Shown: positions 1 to 7,534 of the stretch, one piece after another
How positions within the stretch are numbered: the stretch's first letter is position 1
How the letters are laid out: each line of letters starts with the position of its first letter
Assembly: GCA_017443465.1 (NCBI GenBank)
Contig: JAFRXO010000072.1
Location: 1-58,340 of the forward strand
Length of the DNA stretch: 58,340 nucleotides
From: Bacteroidales bacterium
GTDB taxonomy: Bacteria; Bacteroidota; Bacteroidia; Bacteroidales; UBA932
Direction: 5' to 3'
Program-made: the position numbers and the translations under genes
The notes under the pieces: generated by a model
What the model saw: the letters and a program-made list of their open reading frames with translations, nothing else
Database searches by the model: none
Told to the model about the DNA's origin: nothing

Positions 1-88
1 ACCGCTGCGCGGCGGGCCCCTCCCACTCAACGAAGCCGAGGGCGGCTACGGGTTTTCTGGCGACCTGCCTGCCACCCGGCGAGACCCG
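1..88. other. Non-coding edge, no gene recognised
   Basis: GC-rich stretch beyond the end of rpsC. In most bacteria rplP follows rpsC within a few bases, so I looked for an L16 start on the minus strand and did not find one. One plus-strand frame is open here but has no recognisable protein similarity and continues only as an antisense frame of rpsC. I could not match the stretch to RNase P RNA, tmRNA or SRP RNA. What lies to its left is outside the window. Confidence 0.4.
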
Positions 89-126
89 CATAAAACAAGA
101 GGAAGGCGACTTTACAGCCGCCTTCC
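89..126 (-). terminator. Intrinsic terminator after rpsC
   Basis: An 8-bp perfect stem (GGAAGGCG at 101-108 with CGCCTTCC at 119-126) encloses a 10-base loop and is followed, on the minus strand, by a T-rich run (complement of 91-100). It lies just past the rpsC stop codon. It suggests that the ribosomal transcript ends here instead of continuing into rplP. Confidence 0.65.
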
Positions 127-146
127 CCAGTTCTGCCGCAGGGATT

Positions 147-920
147 TTACTCTGCGCTCTTGCGGTTACCACGACCACCGCGTCCGCCACGGCCACCACG
201 GTCACCACGGTCACCACGGAAGCTGTTACGCTGTCCGCCGCGTCCGCCGGCCTGGGAGCTGGCTGCGTTGATACCGGCAAGAGGAGAAAGATCCTGCTTA
301 CCATAACGTTCGCCGTTGCAGATCCACACCTTGATACCGAGAGAACCGGTCTTGGTGTTGGCCACTGCGAGTGCGTAGTCGATGTCAGCGCGGAATGTGT
401 GGAGAGGAGTACGTCCTTCCTTGAACATTTCGCTGCGTGCCATTTCAGCACCGCCGACACGGCCTGCGATGAGCACCTTGATACCTTCGGCACCAACCCT
501 CATGGTGGTGGCGATGGCCATCTTGATAGCCCTTCTGTAGCTTACGCGGCCCTCGATCTGACGGGCGATGGACTCGGCGACGATGTGAGCATCCACCTCA
601 GGTTTCTTAACCTCGTAGATGTTGATCTGTACGTCCTTGTCCGTAACCTTCTTGAGCTCTTCCTTGAGTTTGTCGACTTCCTGTCCACCTCTTCCGATGA
701 TGACACCGGGACGGGCGGCCTGGATAGTGACGGTGATGAGCTTAAGTGTCCTCTCGATGATGATCCTCGAGAGTTCAGCCTTTGCAAGACGGCTGGAGAG
801 ATACTTGCGGATCTTGTAATCCTCGGCTATCTTCTCAGGATAACTTCCACCGACCCAGTTGGAGTCCCAGCCACGGGTGATGCCGATTCTGTTGCTGATA
901 GGATTGGTTTTCTGTCCCAT
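147..920 (-). CDS. rpsC: 30S ribosomal protein S3
   Basis: S3 sits on the head of the small subunit near the mRNA entry channel. The protein (257 aa) starts with the hallmark [13 protein letters not shown] and carries the KH-type nucleic-acid motif [14 protein letters not shown] near residue 75, then the S3 C-terminal domain with [11 protein letters not shown]. The last ~35 residues form a low-complexity tail of repeated RGG/RGD units, absent from the compact E. coli-type protein and rich in Arg and Gly. It is the last gene of the seven-gene ribosomal run, 2 bp after rplV, and is followed by a terminator where rplP would be expected. Confidence 0.97.
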   Translation of the reverse strand: MGQKTNPISNRIGITRGWDSNWVGGSYPEKIAEDYKIRKYLSSRLAKAELSRIIIERTLKLITVTIQAARPGVIIGRGGQEVDKLKEELKKVTDKDVQINIYEVKKPEVDAHIVAESIARQIEGRVSYRRAIKMAIATTMRVGAEGIKVLIAGRVGGAEMARSEMFKEGRTPLHTFRADIDYALAVANTKTGSLGIKVWICNGERYGKQDLSPLAGINAASSQAGGRGGQRNSFRGDRGDRGGRGGRGGRGNRKSAE

Positions 921-922
921 AA

Positions 923-1366
923 TTATGCCTCCTCTGTTGCTGGTTCTACTGCCTTGGACTCGACGGGAGCCTTGACATCAAGAATGATGGTAACGTGATT
1001 GGAACGTTTGCGGATCCTTCCGGCCCTGCCCTGAGGCATAGGCCTGAGCCTCTTGATCATCCTGCCGCCATCAACCATGACGGTCTTGATGAAAACGTTG
1101 CCCTTGTCAAGCTCACCGCTCTTGTCCTGGTTCTTGGCTTCCCAGTTAGCGATGGCACTGCGGAGCAGTTTCTCCATCGGAACAGCAGCTGCTTTCTTGG
1201 TATAGTGGAGAATATCCAGAGCGTGGTTAACCTCAACTCCTCTCACGTTGTCGGCGACGAGGCGCATCTTGCGGGGAGAAGTGGGGATTTCTCTAAGTTT
1301 GGCGATAGCCACAGACTTCTTGGCTTCTTTCAACCTTTCGGCCATTAATCTTTTACGCTTTCCCAT
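923..1366 (-). CDS. rplV: 50S ribosomal protein L22
   Basis: L22 binds 23S rRNA and lines the peptide exit tunnel. The protein (147 aa) shows the family core: [15 protein letters not shown] near residue 30, then [16 protein letters not shown], and the tunnel loop region [20 protein letters not shown] near residues 108-127. A Glu/Ala-rich C-terminal extension makes it longer than the usual ~110 aa, and the N-terminus also has a short basic extension. It lies 11 bp after rpsS and 2 bp before rpsC, consistent with one transcript. Confidence 0.96.
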   Translation of the reverse strand: MGKRKRLMAERLKEAKKSVAIAKLREIPTSPRKMRLVADNVRGVEVNHALDILHYTKKAAAVPMEKLLRSAIANWEAKNQDKSGELDKGNVFIKTVMVDGGRMIKRLRPMPQGRAGRIRKRSNHVTIILDVKAPVESKAVEPATEEA

Positions 1367-1377
1367 AATGCAAATCT

Positions 1378-1653
1378 TTAACCTTTCTTATTGTTGCCTG
1401 AATGGCCTCTGAAAGTCCTGGTCGGAGCGAACTCGCCGAGCTTATGGCCTACCATGTTTTCAGTGACATAAACCGGAATGAACTTGTTTCCGTTGTGCAC
1501 AGCTATGGTGTGGCCCACGAAATCAGGGGAGATCATGCTGGCGCGAGACCAAGTCTTGACCACCTCTTTCTTCTTGCTGCCATCATTCATCGCGAGGACT
1601 CTTTTCTCCAACGCTTCCTGAATGTATGGACCTTTTTTTAATGAACGACTCAT
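1378..1653 (-). CDS. rpsS: 30S ribosomal protein S19
   Basis: S19 forms part of the small-subunit head with S13. The protein is 91 aa, the normal size. It has the typical start [11 protein letters not shown], then [42 protein letters not shown], the family signature, and a basic C-terminus ending in NNKKG. It lies between rplB (22 bp upstream) and rplV (11 bp downstream), in the standard S10-operon order. Confidence 0.97.
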   Translation of the reverse strand: MSRSLKKGPYIQEALEKRVLAMNDGSKKKEVVKTWSRASMISPDFVGHTIAVHNGNKFIPVYVTENMVGHKLGEFAPTRTFRGHSGNNKKG

Positions 1654-1675
1654 AATCTATGTAGTTTAATTCCGG

Positions 1676-2503
1676 TTATTTCTTCTTTCTTCTCTCAACG
1701 ATGAACCTGTTGGAAACAGCCTTCGGGTTACGGGTCTTGTATCCCTTGGCCGGCAGACCCTTGCGAGAGCGCGGGTGACCTCCGGAGGCACGTCCTTCAC
1801 CACCACCCATCGGGTGATCGACAGGGTTCATGACGACACCACGGTTGTGCGGGCGGCGTCCGAGCCACCTTGAACGACCGGCCTTACCGGAAGACTCAAG
1901 GTTGTGTTCTCCGTTGGAAACGGTACCTACAGTTGCGCGGCATGTGGTGAGCACCATCCTGGTTTCTCCCGAGGGGAGGCGGAGGATAGCAAAGCGTCCC
2001 TCACGTGCGGCGAGCTGGGCGAAAGTACCGGCAGAGCGGGCCATTGCGGCGCCCTGGCCGGGGCGGAGCTCGATGTTGTGTACGAGAGTTCCGACCGGAA
2101 TTTCAGCAAGAGGAAGACAGTTGCCGACTTCAGGAGCGATACCGCTTCCGGAAGCGATGACCTGTCCGACCTTGATGCCGTTGGGAGCGATGATGTACCT
2201 CTTGACACCATCTTCGTATTCAACGAGGGCGATGCGGGCGCTGCGGTTCGGATCGTATTCGATCGTCTTTACGGTTGCAGTGCACTCGTCCTTGTCGCGG
2301 AGGAAATCGATAAGCCTGTACATCCTCTTGTGACGGCCGCCGATGTAACGGACGGTCATCTGGCCGGTATTGTTACGGCCACCGGTCCTCTTGAGAGGCC
2401 TGAGGAGTGATTTCTGCGGCTTGTCTGTGGTAATGTCGTCAAATGCGCTTATGACTTTACCCCTCTGTCCGGGGGTCGTCGGCTTGAATTTTCTAACTGC
2501 CAT
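1676..2503 (-). CDS. rplB: 50S ribosomal protein L2
   Basis: L2 is a core 23S rRNA-binding protein needed for peptidyl-transferase activity and subunit joining. The protein (275 aa, normal length) has the N-terminal OB-fold part ([23 protein letters not shown]), the SH3-like middle ([27 protein letters not shown]) and the conserved C-terminal loop [18 protein letters not shown] near residue 225, with the histidine important for peptide-bond formation. It ends in a lysine-rich tail. Order and spacing fit the S10 operon. Confidence 0.97.
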   Translation of the reverse strand: MAVRKFKPTTPGQRGKVISAFDDITTDKPQKSLLRPLKRTGGRNNTGQMTVRYIGGRHKRMYRLIDFLRDKDECTATVKTIEYDPNRSARIALVEYEDGVKRYIIAPNGIKVGQVIASGSGIAPEVGNCLPLAEIPVGTLVHNIELRPGQGAAMARSAGTFAQLAAREGRFAILRLPSGETRMVLTTCRATVGTVSNGEHNLESSGKAGRSRWLGRRPHNRGVVMNPVDHPMGGGEGRASGGHPRSRKGLPAKGYKTRNPKAVSNRFIVERRKKK

Positions 2504-2517
2504 AATCCTTTCCCTCC

Positions 2518-2808
2518 TTAAATGTTGCTGTAGAAGTCAATCTTGTCGTCACCGGCAAGAGTTACATATGCCTTCTTGTAATCATTCATGCGGCCTTTGA
2601 GGAGACCGGTCTTGGAGTAGCGCTGTTTGCGCTTTCCATGATAGAAAGCAGTGTTGACATCAGCTACGCTGACGTTGTACATCTTCTCCACTGCATCCTT
2701 GATCTGGATCTTGTTGGCGTTCTTGTCAACAATGAAGCCGTAACGGTTGAGCTTCTCGCCCATGGCCGTCATTTTCTCGGTAATGATTGGCTTTATAATG
2801 ATACCCAT
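2518..2808 (-). CDS. rplW: 50S ribosomal protein L23
   Basis: L23 binds domain III of 23S rRNA at the tunnel exit and is the docking site for trigger factor and SRP. The protein is 96 aa with the expected start [13 protein letters not shown] and the motif [31 protein letters not shown] around residues 23-55, which matches the L23 fold. It lies 14 bp before rplB and 9 bp after rplD. Confidence 0.96.
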   Translation of the reverse strand: MGIIIKPIITEKMTAMGEKLNRYGFIVDKNANKIQIKDAVEKMYNVSVADVNTAFYHGKRKQRYSKTGLLKGRMNDYKKAYVTLAGDDKIDFYSNI

Positions 2809-2817
2809 GGCTTTTCT

Positions 2818-3444
2818 TTATTTATTCCTTTCAGCGAGGATATCCTGTACGCCGTCAACGAGGACCAGTGACCTGGAGTTCATGATGACGTAAGTGTTGA
2901 TCTGGTCAACAGTGATAACCTTAACCTCGGGAAGGTTGCGTGAAGAAAGATAGATATTGTCAGAGTTCTCGGGGAGGACGAAAAGTACTTTCCTGTCCCC
3001 GGCTTTGATGTTGGAGAGGATTCCCTCGAATTCCTTGGTCTTCGGGGCTTCCATCTTGAAGGGCTCAACAATGACGATAGCGTTGTCAGCGGCTTTCAGA
3101 GAAAGAGCGGACACCCTTGCGAGCTGCTTAACCTTCTTGTTGAGTTTGAAATGATAGTCACGGGGTTCCGGTCCATGGATACGGCCACCACCGACATAGA
3201 TACCAGCCTTGATGCTGCCGTGGCGTGCACCGCCACCGCCCTTCTGGCGGCCCATCTTCTTGGTGGAGTAGTCAACCTCTGAGCGATCCTTGGACTTGGA
3301 TGTGCCCTGACGGCGATTTGCAAGATACTGCTTGACGTCGAGCCAGACTACGTGCTCATTCGGAGTTGCTCCGAATACCTCCTCGTCAAGAACAACGTTC
3401 TTTCCGGAAGGAGTTCCGTCGATTTTCAATACAGGAAGTTCCAT
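2818..3444 (-). CDS. rplD: 50S ribosomal protein L4
   Basis: L4 binds 23S rRNA domain I and its extended loop reaches the exit tunnel. The protein (208 aa) begins MELPVLKIDGT and carries the long basic loop with KMGRQKGGGGARHGSIKAG around residues 62-82, then the HGPEPRDYHFKLNKKVKQLARVSALSLKA segment typical of L4. The Rossmann-like globular part follows. In gamma-proteobacteria L4 also autoregulates the S10 operon. No equivalent leader structure was looked for in detail here. It is 3 bp downstream of rplC. Confidence 0.96.
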   Translation of the reverse strand: MELPVLKIDGTPSGKNVVLDEEVFGATPNEHVVWLDVKQYLANRRQGTSKSKDRSEVDYSTKKMGRQKGGGGARHGSIKAGIYVGGGRIHGPEPRDYHFKLNKKVKQLARVSALSLKAADNAIVIVEPFKMEAPKTKEFEGILSNIKAGDRKVLFVLPENSDNIYLSSRNLPEVKVITVDQINTYVIMNSRSLVLVDGVQDILAERNK

Positions 3445-3447
3445 AGC

Positions 3448-4074
3448 CTATGCCTCCAAAATCAGATAAGAACCACGAGCTCCGGGTACAGAGCCTTTCA
3501 ATACGATAAGATTGTTCTCAGGGATGACCTTCATGACCTGAAGGTTGAACACCTTCACTCTTTCATTGCCCATATGGCCAGCCATACGCATTCCGGGAAG
3601 AACGCGGGAAGGCCATGAAGAGGCACCCATAGAACCAGGGTGACGGAGCCTGTTGTGCTGGCCGTGGGTCTGGCCACCTACTCCGGCGAATCCGTGGCGT
3701 TTTACAACGCCCTGGAAACCCTTTCCTTTTGAAGTACCGGTGACATCGACATACGTAACATCCTCTGTGAAAACATCAGAGAGAGTGACGGTGTCACCTA
3801 ATTTAAGTTCCCCATCAAAGTCGGCCGGGAATTCGACCAGCTTCTTTTTGGGTGTGGTTCCTGCCTTTTCGAAGTGCCCCTGGAGAGGCGCGCTGGTGTG
3901 TTTGGTTTTTTTCTCGTCATAGGCAAGCTGGACGGCGGCATAACCATCTTTTTCTACCGTCTTCACTTGCGTGACAACACAGGGACCAGCCTCAACGACA
4001 GTGCATGGAATGTTTTTTCCATCAGCACTGAATACGGAAGTCATTCCGACTTTCTTACCAATTAATCCAGGCAT
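3448..4074 (-). CDS. rplC: 50S ribosomal protein L3
   Basis: L3 is an early-assembly 23S rRNA-binding protein. The protein (208 aa) starts [15 protein letters not shown] and contains the loop region [36 protein letters not shown] near residues 115-150, the L3 signature that reaches toward the peptidyl-transferase centre. It is the first gene of this ribosomal run. The gene that normally precedes it, rpsJ, is at 44.8-45.1 kb, about 40 kb away, and rplC has its own promoter-like element upstream. Confidence 0.97.
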   Translation of the reverse strand: MPGLIGKKVGMTSVFSADGKNIPCTVVEAGPCVVTQVKTVEKDGYAAVQLAYDEKKTKHTSAPLQGHFEKAGTTPKKKLVEFPADFDGELKLGDTVTLSDVFTEDVTYVDVTGTSKGKGFQGVVKRHGFAGVGGQTHGQHNRLRHPGSMGASSWPSRVLPGMRMAGHMGNERVKVFNLQVMKVIPENNLIVLKGSVPGARGSYLILEA

Positions 4075-4156
4075 TGGTTTGTTAATTAATTATTTATAAG
4101 AACTTCATTAAGGGTGCGCATAACACTGCGTACACCTCCGCGCAAATTGCGGACTG

Positions 4157-4164
4157 CAAAGATA
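4157..4164 (-). promoter_or_regulatory. Promoter -7 element for the rplC-rpsC run
   Basis: Read on the minus strand the element is TATCTTTG, an exact match to the Bacteroidetes -7 consensus TAnnTTTG, 83 bp upstream of the rplC start. The -33 region is T-rich but has no clean TTTG. Its presence implies that the S10 genes start from their own promoter instead of reading through from rpsJ. Confidence 0.6.
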
Positions 4165-4236
4165 GAAATAATTTTGATAAAAATAGTTATACCACCGTTT
4201 TTTTCTTATCTTGGGCGTATAAATAAAACTCGGCAT

Positions 4237-5040
4237 ATGAAAAAATATCTGATTCTGCTCGCTCTCGTTCTCTCGGTAAGCGCGTTCGGAGGCGATAAAA
4301 ATGTCAGGAAAGCGAACTATGCATCCCAAAAGCGGTTCAAGGCCCTCCTTCTGTGGGAGCCCCATGCAGAACGGGACCATGTTGATTTCGACAAGCAGGC
4401 GATGGAATTCTTCCGCAGGCTGAACTGGGGACAGGGATTCCAGCTGGACTCCACCACGACCCTGGACGGGATCCCCCTGGACAGCCTGAAGCAATATAGT
4501 ATAATAGTAGCCCTCAATGCTGCACCTTCCAGCCCCCAGTCGAGGGCCAACTTCGAAAGGTATATGGAAGAAGGGGGCGGATGGATGGGGTTCCACGCTT
4601 CCGCCTACAATGACAGGAGGACCAACTGGCCCTGGTACGTGCAATTCCTCGGCGGCGGAGTGTTCAAATGCAACAACTGGCCTCCGCAGCCGGCCCTTGC
4701 AGTGGTGGACGTCACCAAGCACCCTGTGACCAAGGCGCTTCCAAAGGAGTTCGTGCTCCCCGCAAGCGAATTCTACCAGTGGACTCCGGAACCCCGTGCC
4801 AACAAAGACATACAGGTACTTCTCTCGCTCTCACCCAAGAATTACCCGATAGGTATAAAGGACATCGTGTACGGAGGAGACTGGCCGATAGTGTGGACCA
4901 ACAAGAAGTACAGGATGATCTACCTCAACATGGGCCACGGGAACCAGGAATTCAAAGACGCGGACCAGGACTTGCTCTTTGTCTCGGCATTCCGCTGGAT
5001 AGTTTCCCGCGATCCCTCCGGAAATCCGTTCGACAAATAA
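4237..5040 (+). CDS. Exported ThuA-like domain protein
   Basis: The 267-aa product has a signal peptide (MKKYLILLALVLSVSAFGG) and then a class I glutamine-amidotransferase-like ThuA fold: ALLLWEPHAERDHVDF near residue 33, the GGGWMGFHASAYNDRR nucleophile-elbow region near residue 110 with no catalytic Cys, and the late YLNMGHGNQEF motif. ThuA-type proteins occur with Gfo/Idh oxidoreductases and DUF1080 proteins in sugar loci, but their reaction is poorly defined. The start at 4237 gives a signal peptide and a CATATG start context; an upstream in-frame start at 4114 is possible but unlikely. A partial -7 element (TATCTTGG, 4207-4214) precedes it. It is divergent from rplC and convergent with the next gene, with a 14-bp gap. 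Confidence 0.82.
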   Translation: MKKYLILLALVLSVSAFGGDKNVRKANYASQKRFKALLLWEPHAERDHVDFDKQAMEFFRRLNWGQGFQLDSTTTLDGIPLDSLKQYSIIVALNAAPSSPQSRANFERYMEEGGGWMGFHASAYNDRRTNWPWYVQFLGGGVFKCNNWPPQPALAVVDVTKHPVTKALPKEFVLPASEFYQWTPEPRANKDIQVLLSLSPKNYPIGIKDIVYGGDWPIVWTNKKYRMIYLNMGHGNQEFKDADQDLLFVSAFRWIVSRDPSGNPFDK

Positions 5041-5054
5041 TCCGGTTCCTCTCT

Positions 5055-6128
5055 TTACTTCACGGCTTTAAGCGGAATCTTCGCAAGATAGATGGCCGCA
5101 TCGTTCCTCTTTTCTCCATATGACCGGTAATAGCAGCACCACAGTTCCTTTCCGGCCACGATCATACCGGGGTACGAACTGTCGAGCACCGGTTCGTGAA
5201 GGTCGGCCACCTTCTCGAACGGGCCCTCCAGCGGACCTGCCCATATGGCCGTGAAGCAGCCTCCCTGAACATATTCCCGCCCAGAGAGCACCAGACGGTC
5301 CTTGCCAAGTACCAGCAGTTCCGGACCACCGATCTTGAAGCCTATGTCCGTGTATTTCCAATCCGTGTAGGGTGCGGGAGCGAAAGCCAGAAGACCGTGT
5401 GAAGCGACCCCGTTCCGGTTTCCGTCCTGACGGATCAAGATGACCATCCGGCCGTCCGGCAGGAACCTGACAGTAGCCTCATTGGCATAATCGTCCTCAT
5501 CAAGGTCCAACCCGGACACATAATCATAATGCACCCCGTCCTTTGTCTTCCAGAGGGTAAGCACGGTCTTCGACGGCCCCGTACCGATGTAGCAGACAGT
5601 GTAGCCCGTCCCCTTGTACCATGTCACACGCCAGGGCCACACCTTTCCGTCCAACCCGCTGCCTTCGGAGAACTCGAAAGGCTGAAGCGGGGAGAAATTC
5701 CTGCCGTCCTTACTGAAACACACCTGGGGCTCCATGCCCACCAGCTTCCTGTCTACGTATATGGATCCGCCCATGATGAGCATGAGAGAGCCGTCCGGGG
5801 CGACCGAGAGCTTGGGATCCCTCAGGTCAAAGCCCTCCTTTCCGATCAAAGCCACGGATTTCCAGTCATTTCCGTCTTTCGACGCCAGGATGCGGATCTT
5901 CCCGCGGGCCTCACCGTCCCTGTCGAATATATGTGATTCCGCCTCACGGAAAGTGACATAGTACTCGCCTTTGAACTTCACTATAGAAGTAAATGCGCTG
6001 TGGTTGTCATTGAACCAGATCTGCTCATTGCTTATTGGAGTGACAGGGACCTTTTCACTGCCCCCGCAGGATGAAAGGCATATGACCGCGATCGCGGCCG
6101 AGGCAAAGTAAAACAGGAACTTATTCAT
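5055..6128 (-). CDS. Sialidase-like beta-propeller lipoprotein
   Basis: The 357-aa product has a lipoprotein signal (VICLSSC, lipid-acceptor Cys at about residue 21), so it is probably anchored in the envelope. The body looks like a six-bladed neuraminidase-type propeller. I see Asp-box-like repeats SKDGNDWKSV (near 84), FSKDGRNFSPL (near 140) and TKDGVHYDYV (near 195), and an early FREAESH that may supply a catalytic Arg. The full sialidase Arg triad, Tyr and Glu cannot be assigned by eye, so the substrate is unknown and it may be a related exo-glycosidase. A terminator separates it from the upstream ompA-like gene, so it probably has its own promoter, which I could not place. Confidence 0.7.
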   Translation of the reverse strand: MNKFLFYFASAAIAVICLSSCGGSEKVPVTPISNEQIWFNDNHSAFTSIVKFKGEYYVTFREAESHIFDRDGEARGKIRILASKDGNDWKSVALIGKEGFDLRDPKLSVAPDGSLMLIMGGSIYVDRKLVGMEPQVCFSKDGRNFSPLQPFEFSEGSGLDGKVWPWRVTWYKGTGYTVCYIGTGPSKTVLTLWKTKDGVHYDYVSGLDLDEDDYANEATVRFLPDGRMVILIRQDGNRNGVASHGLLAFAPAPYTDWKYTDIGFKIGGPELLVLGKDRLVLSGREYVQGGCFTAIWAGPLEGPFEKVADLHEPVLDSSYPGMIVAGKELWCCYYRSYGEKRNDAAIYLAKIPLKAVK

Positions 6129-6140
6129 ATGTATTAAAAT

Positions 6141-6174
6141 AAAAACGGAGGCCGGCCATCAACTGCCGACCTCC
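6141..6174 (-). terminator. Intrinsic terminator of the OmpA-like gene
   Basis: A 10-bp stem (147-156 with 165-174 of the 6 kb block, one G-U pair) and an 8-base loop are followed on the minus strand by GTTTTTATTTT. It sits 20 bp past the OmpA-like stop codon and ends 13 bp before the sialidase-like start. Confidence 0.8.
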
Positions 6175-6193
6175 TAAATCAGGTTCAGGTTTA

Positions 6194-6886
6194 TCAGTTT
6201 GCGCCTGCCTCTGCGTTGGCCTCTTTGACCATGTTCTCGTTCGCAGAGATATAAACCTCGACGCGGCGGTTCTGGGCCTTGCCGGCAGCGGTGTCGTTGG
6301 AAGCGACGGGCTCGTTGTAAGACCTTCCCTCAGCAGTCATACGGCTTGAGGCGATTCCGCAGCTCTTGAGATAAGACTCGACTGCGGCAGCCCTCTGGGC
6401 GGAGATGCGCTCATTGACTTCAGCGGTACCGGTATTGTCGGTGTGACCGAAGATGGTGATGTCAGTGTCGGTCATGTCGCTCATCTTCTGGGCGAATTCC
6501 TTGAGCTCGGATTTAGCAGATGAGCTCAGGGTCGTTCCGTTGGTCGGGAAAAGGATTCCGCTGGCGAAGGTGACCTTGATGGCCTTGAGGCCGTTGTTGT
6601 CGGTGACGGTTTCGATCTTGGCATTCTCAAGGGCTGCGAGTTCCTCAGCCTTCTTGTCCATCTTCTTGCCGATTACTGCACCTGTTCCGGCACCTACTGC
6701 TGTACCGATGGCAGCACCGATTGCGGCACCCTTGGCATCCTTACCGATGATAGCACCGAGGATAGCACCTGCGGCTGCACCGGCGCCGGCGCCGATACCA
6801 GTGCCCTTGGCTGTCTGTGAAGCGGTTCCACAGCCGGTCGGGATAAGGGCGATACCGATCATGAGTACAAATAAGAGTTTCTTCAT
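6194..6886 (-). CDS. OmpA-family lipoprotein with glycine zipper
   Basis: The 230-aa product has a lipoprotein signal (ALIPTGC, Cys near residue 19), a glycine-zipper segment of repeated GAxxG units (about 29-75) that can form tight membrane helices, and a C-terminal OmpA-like peptidoglycan-binding domain (about 105-220). The domain shows the motif TDITIFGHTDNTGTAEVNERISAQRAAAVESYL with the conserved Asp/Arg positions, and NRRVEVYI at the end. It likely tethers the outer membrane to peptidoglycan. It stands alone between a promoter element and a terminator. Confidence 0.9.
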   Translation of the reverse strand: MKKLLFVLMIGIALIPTGCGTASQTAKGTGIGAGAGAAAGAILGAIIGKDAKGAAIGAAIGTAVGAGTGAVIGKKMDKKAEELAALENAKIETVTDNNGLKAIKVTFASGILFPTNGTTLSSSAKSELKEFAQKMSDMTDTDITIFGHTDNTGTAEVNERISAQRAAAVESYLKSCGIASSRMTAEGRSYNEPVASNDTAAGKAQNRRVEVYISANENMVKEANAEAGAN

Positions 6887-6928
6887 AATTGTATTTGCAT
6901 TAAATTGAACATATCTTAATTACAACTC

Positions 6929-6936
6929 CAAAGATA
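6929..6936 (-). promoter_or_regulatory. Promoter -7 element for the OmpA-like gene
   Basis: Minus-strand TATCTTTG matches the Bacteroidetes -7 consensus, 43 bp upstream of the OmpA-like start. No clear -33 TTTG is visible. Confidence 0.5.
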
Positions 6937-6956
6937 GTAATTATTTCTGTATTATG

Positions 6957-7517
6957 TCATCCCAGCTGCGCGGCTATGAACCAGCGCTTCAGGTCCGGGC
7001 TCCCGGCCGAGTACTGCCCGACATCAATGGTATCAAGCAGATACAGGTCCTCTCCCTTGAAGAGGGTATCCTTCGCCCCCGCCTCGATCTCATTGATCTT
7101 GTCAATGGTCTCCTTGGGCACTATCAGATGGCAGGGAATAACGAAAGTCACAGGATTCAGGGCGACCGCATGGGCGACAGACCGGACTCCGGGATTTGCG
7201 CATATGGACGCGAAATCGGAATAGCTGTACAGCCCCAGAGGAGGATGGTAATCTCCTTCAGGCCCGTGTACAAGGTCGAACAGCTGTTTCCAGACAGCCT
7301 TCTGGAACTTTGTCCCGAAAAGACGCAGGTCCTCCCAGCGGAGAGTCGTGGCCATCATCAGGAGCTCTTCTGTCTTGATGCGCCCGCTGTGGATCTCCGA
7401 CGGAGCCGAAGATGCAGGCATACCCGCCACTTCGCGGGCAATGTCGGCAAACGCCTTGAAATCCCGCGTAATCGCGGCGATCTTACCATCTACATATGTT
7501 ACAATCCATTCGTCCAT
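6957..7517 (-). CDS. MGMT-like protein with PCHL in place of PCHR
   Basis: The 186-aa product resembles O6-alkylguanine-DNA alkyltransferase: KFQKAVWKQLFDL (FQ..VW motif), a helix-turn-helix region with VRSVAHAVALNPV, and VIPCHLIVPKE with the alkyl-acceptor Cys. In the family the motif is nearly always PCHR-[VI]; here the Arg is Leu. I chose the start at 7517 (MDEWIVTYVDG) because a paralog at 53.8 kb begins the same way (MEQNLQWIVTRVDG). It follows the S9 peptidase gene by 17 bp and is the last gene of the operon that starts at 16463. Repair activity is not assured; it may be a regulatory or divergent form. Confidence 0.75.
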   Translation of the reverse strand: MDEWIVTYVDGKIAAITRDFKAFADIAREVAGMPASSAPSEIHSGRIKTEELLMMATTLRWEDLRLFGTKFQKAVWKQLFDLVHGPEGDYHPPLGLYSYSDFASICANPGVRSVAHAVALNPVTFVIPCHLIVPKETIDKINEIEAGAKDTLFKGEDLYLLDTIDVGQYSAGSPDLKRWFIAAQLG

Positions 7518-7534
7518 GGCCCTAAGGATTACTT

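Noticed and set aside
1-100. RNase P RNA, tmRNA or SRP RNA end
   Set aside because: GC-rich and possibly structured, but none of the conserved core motifs could be matched on either strand.
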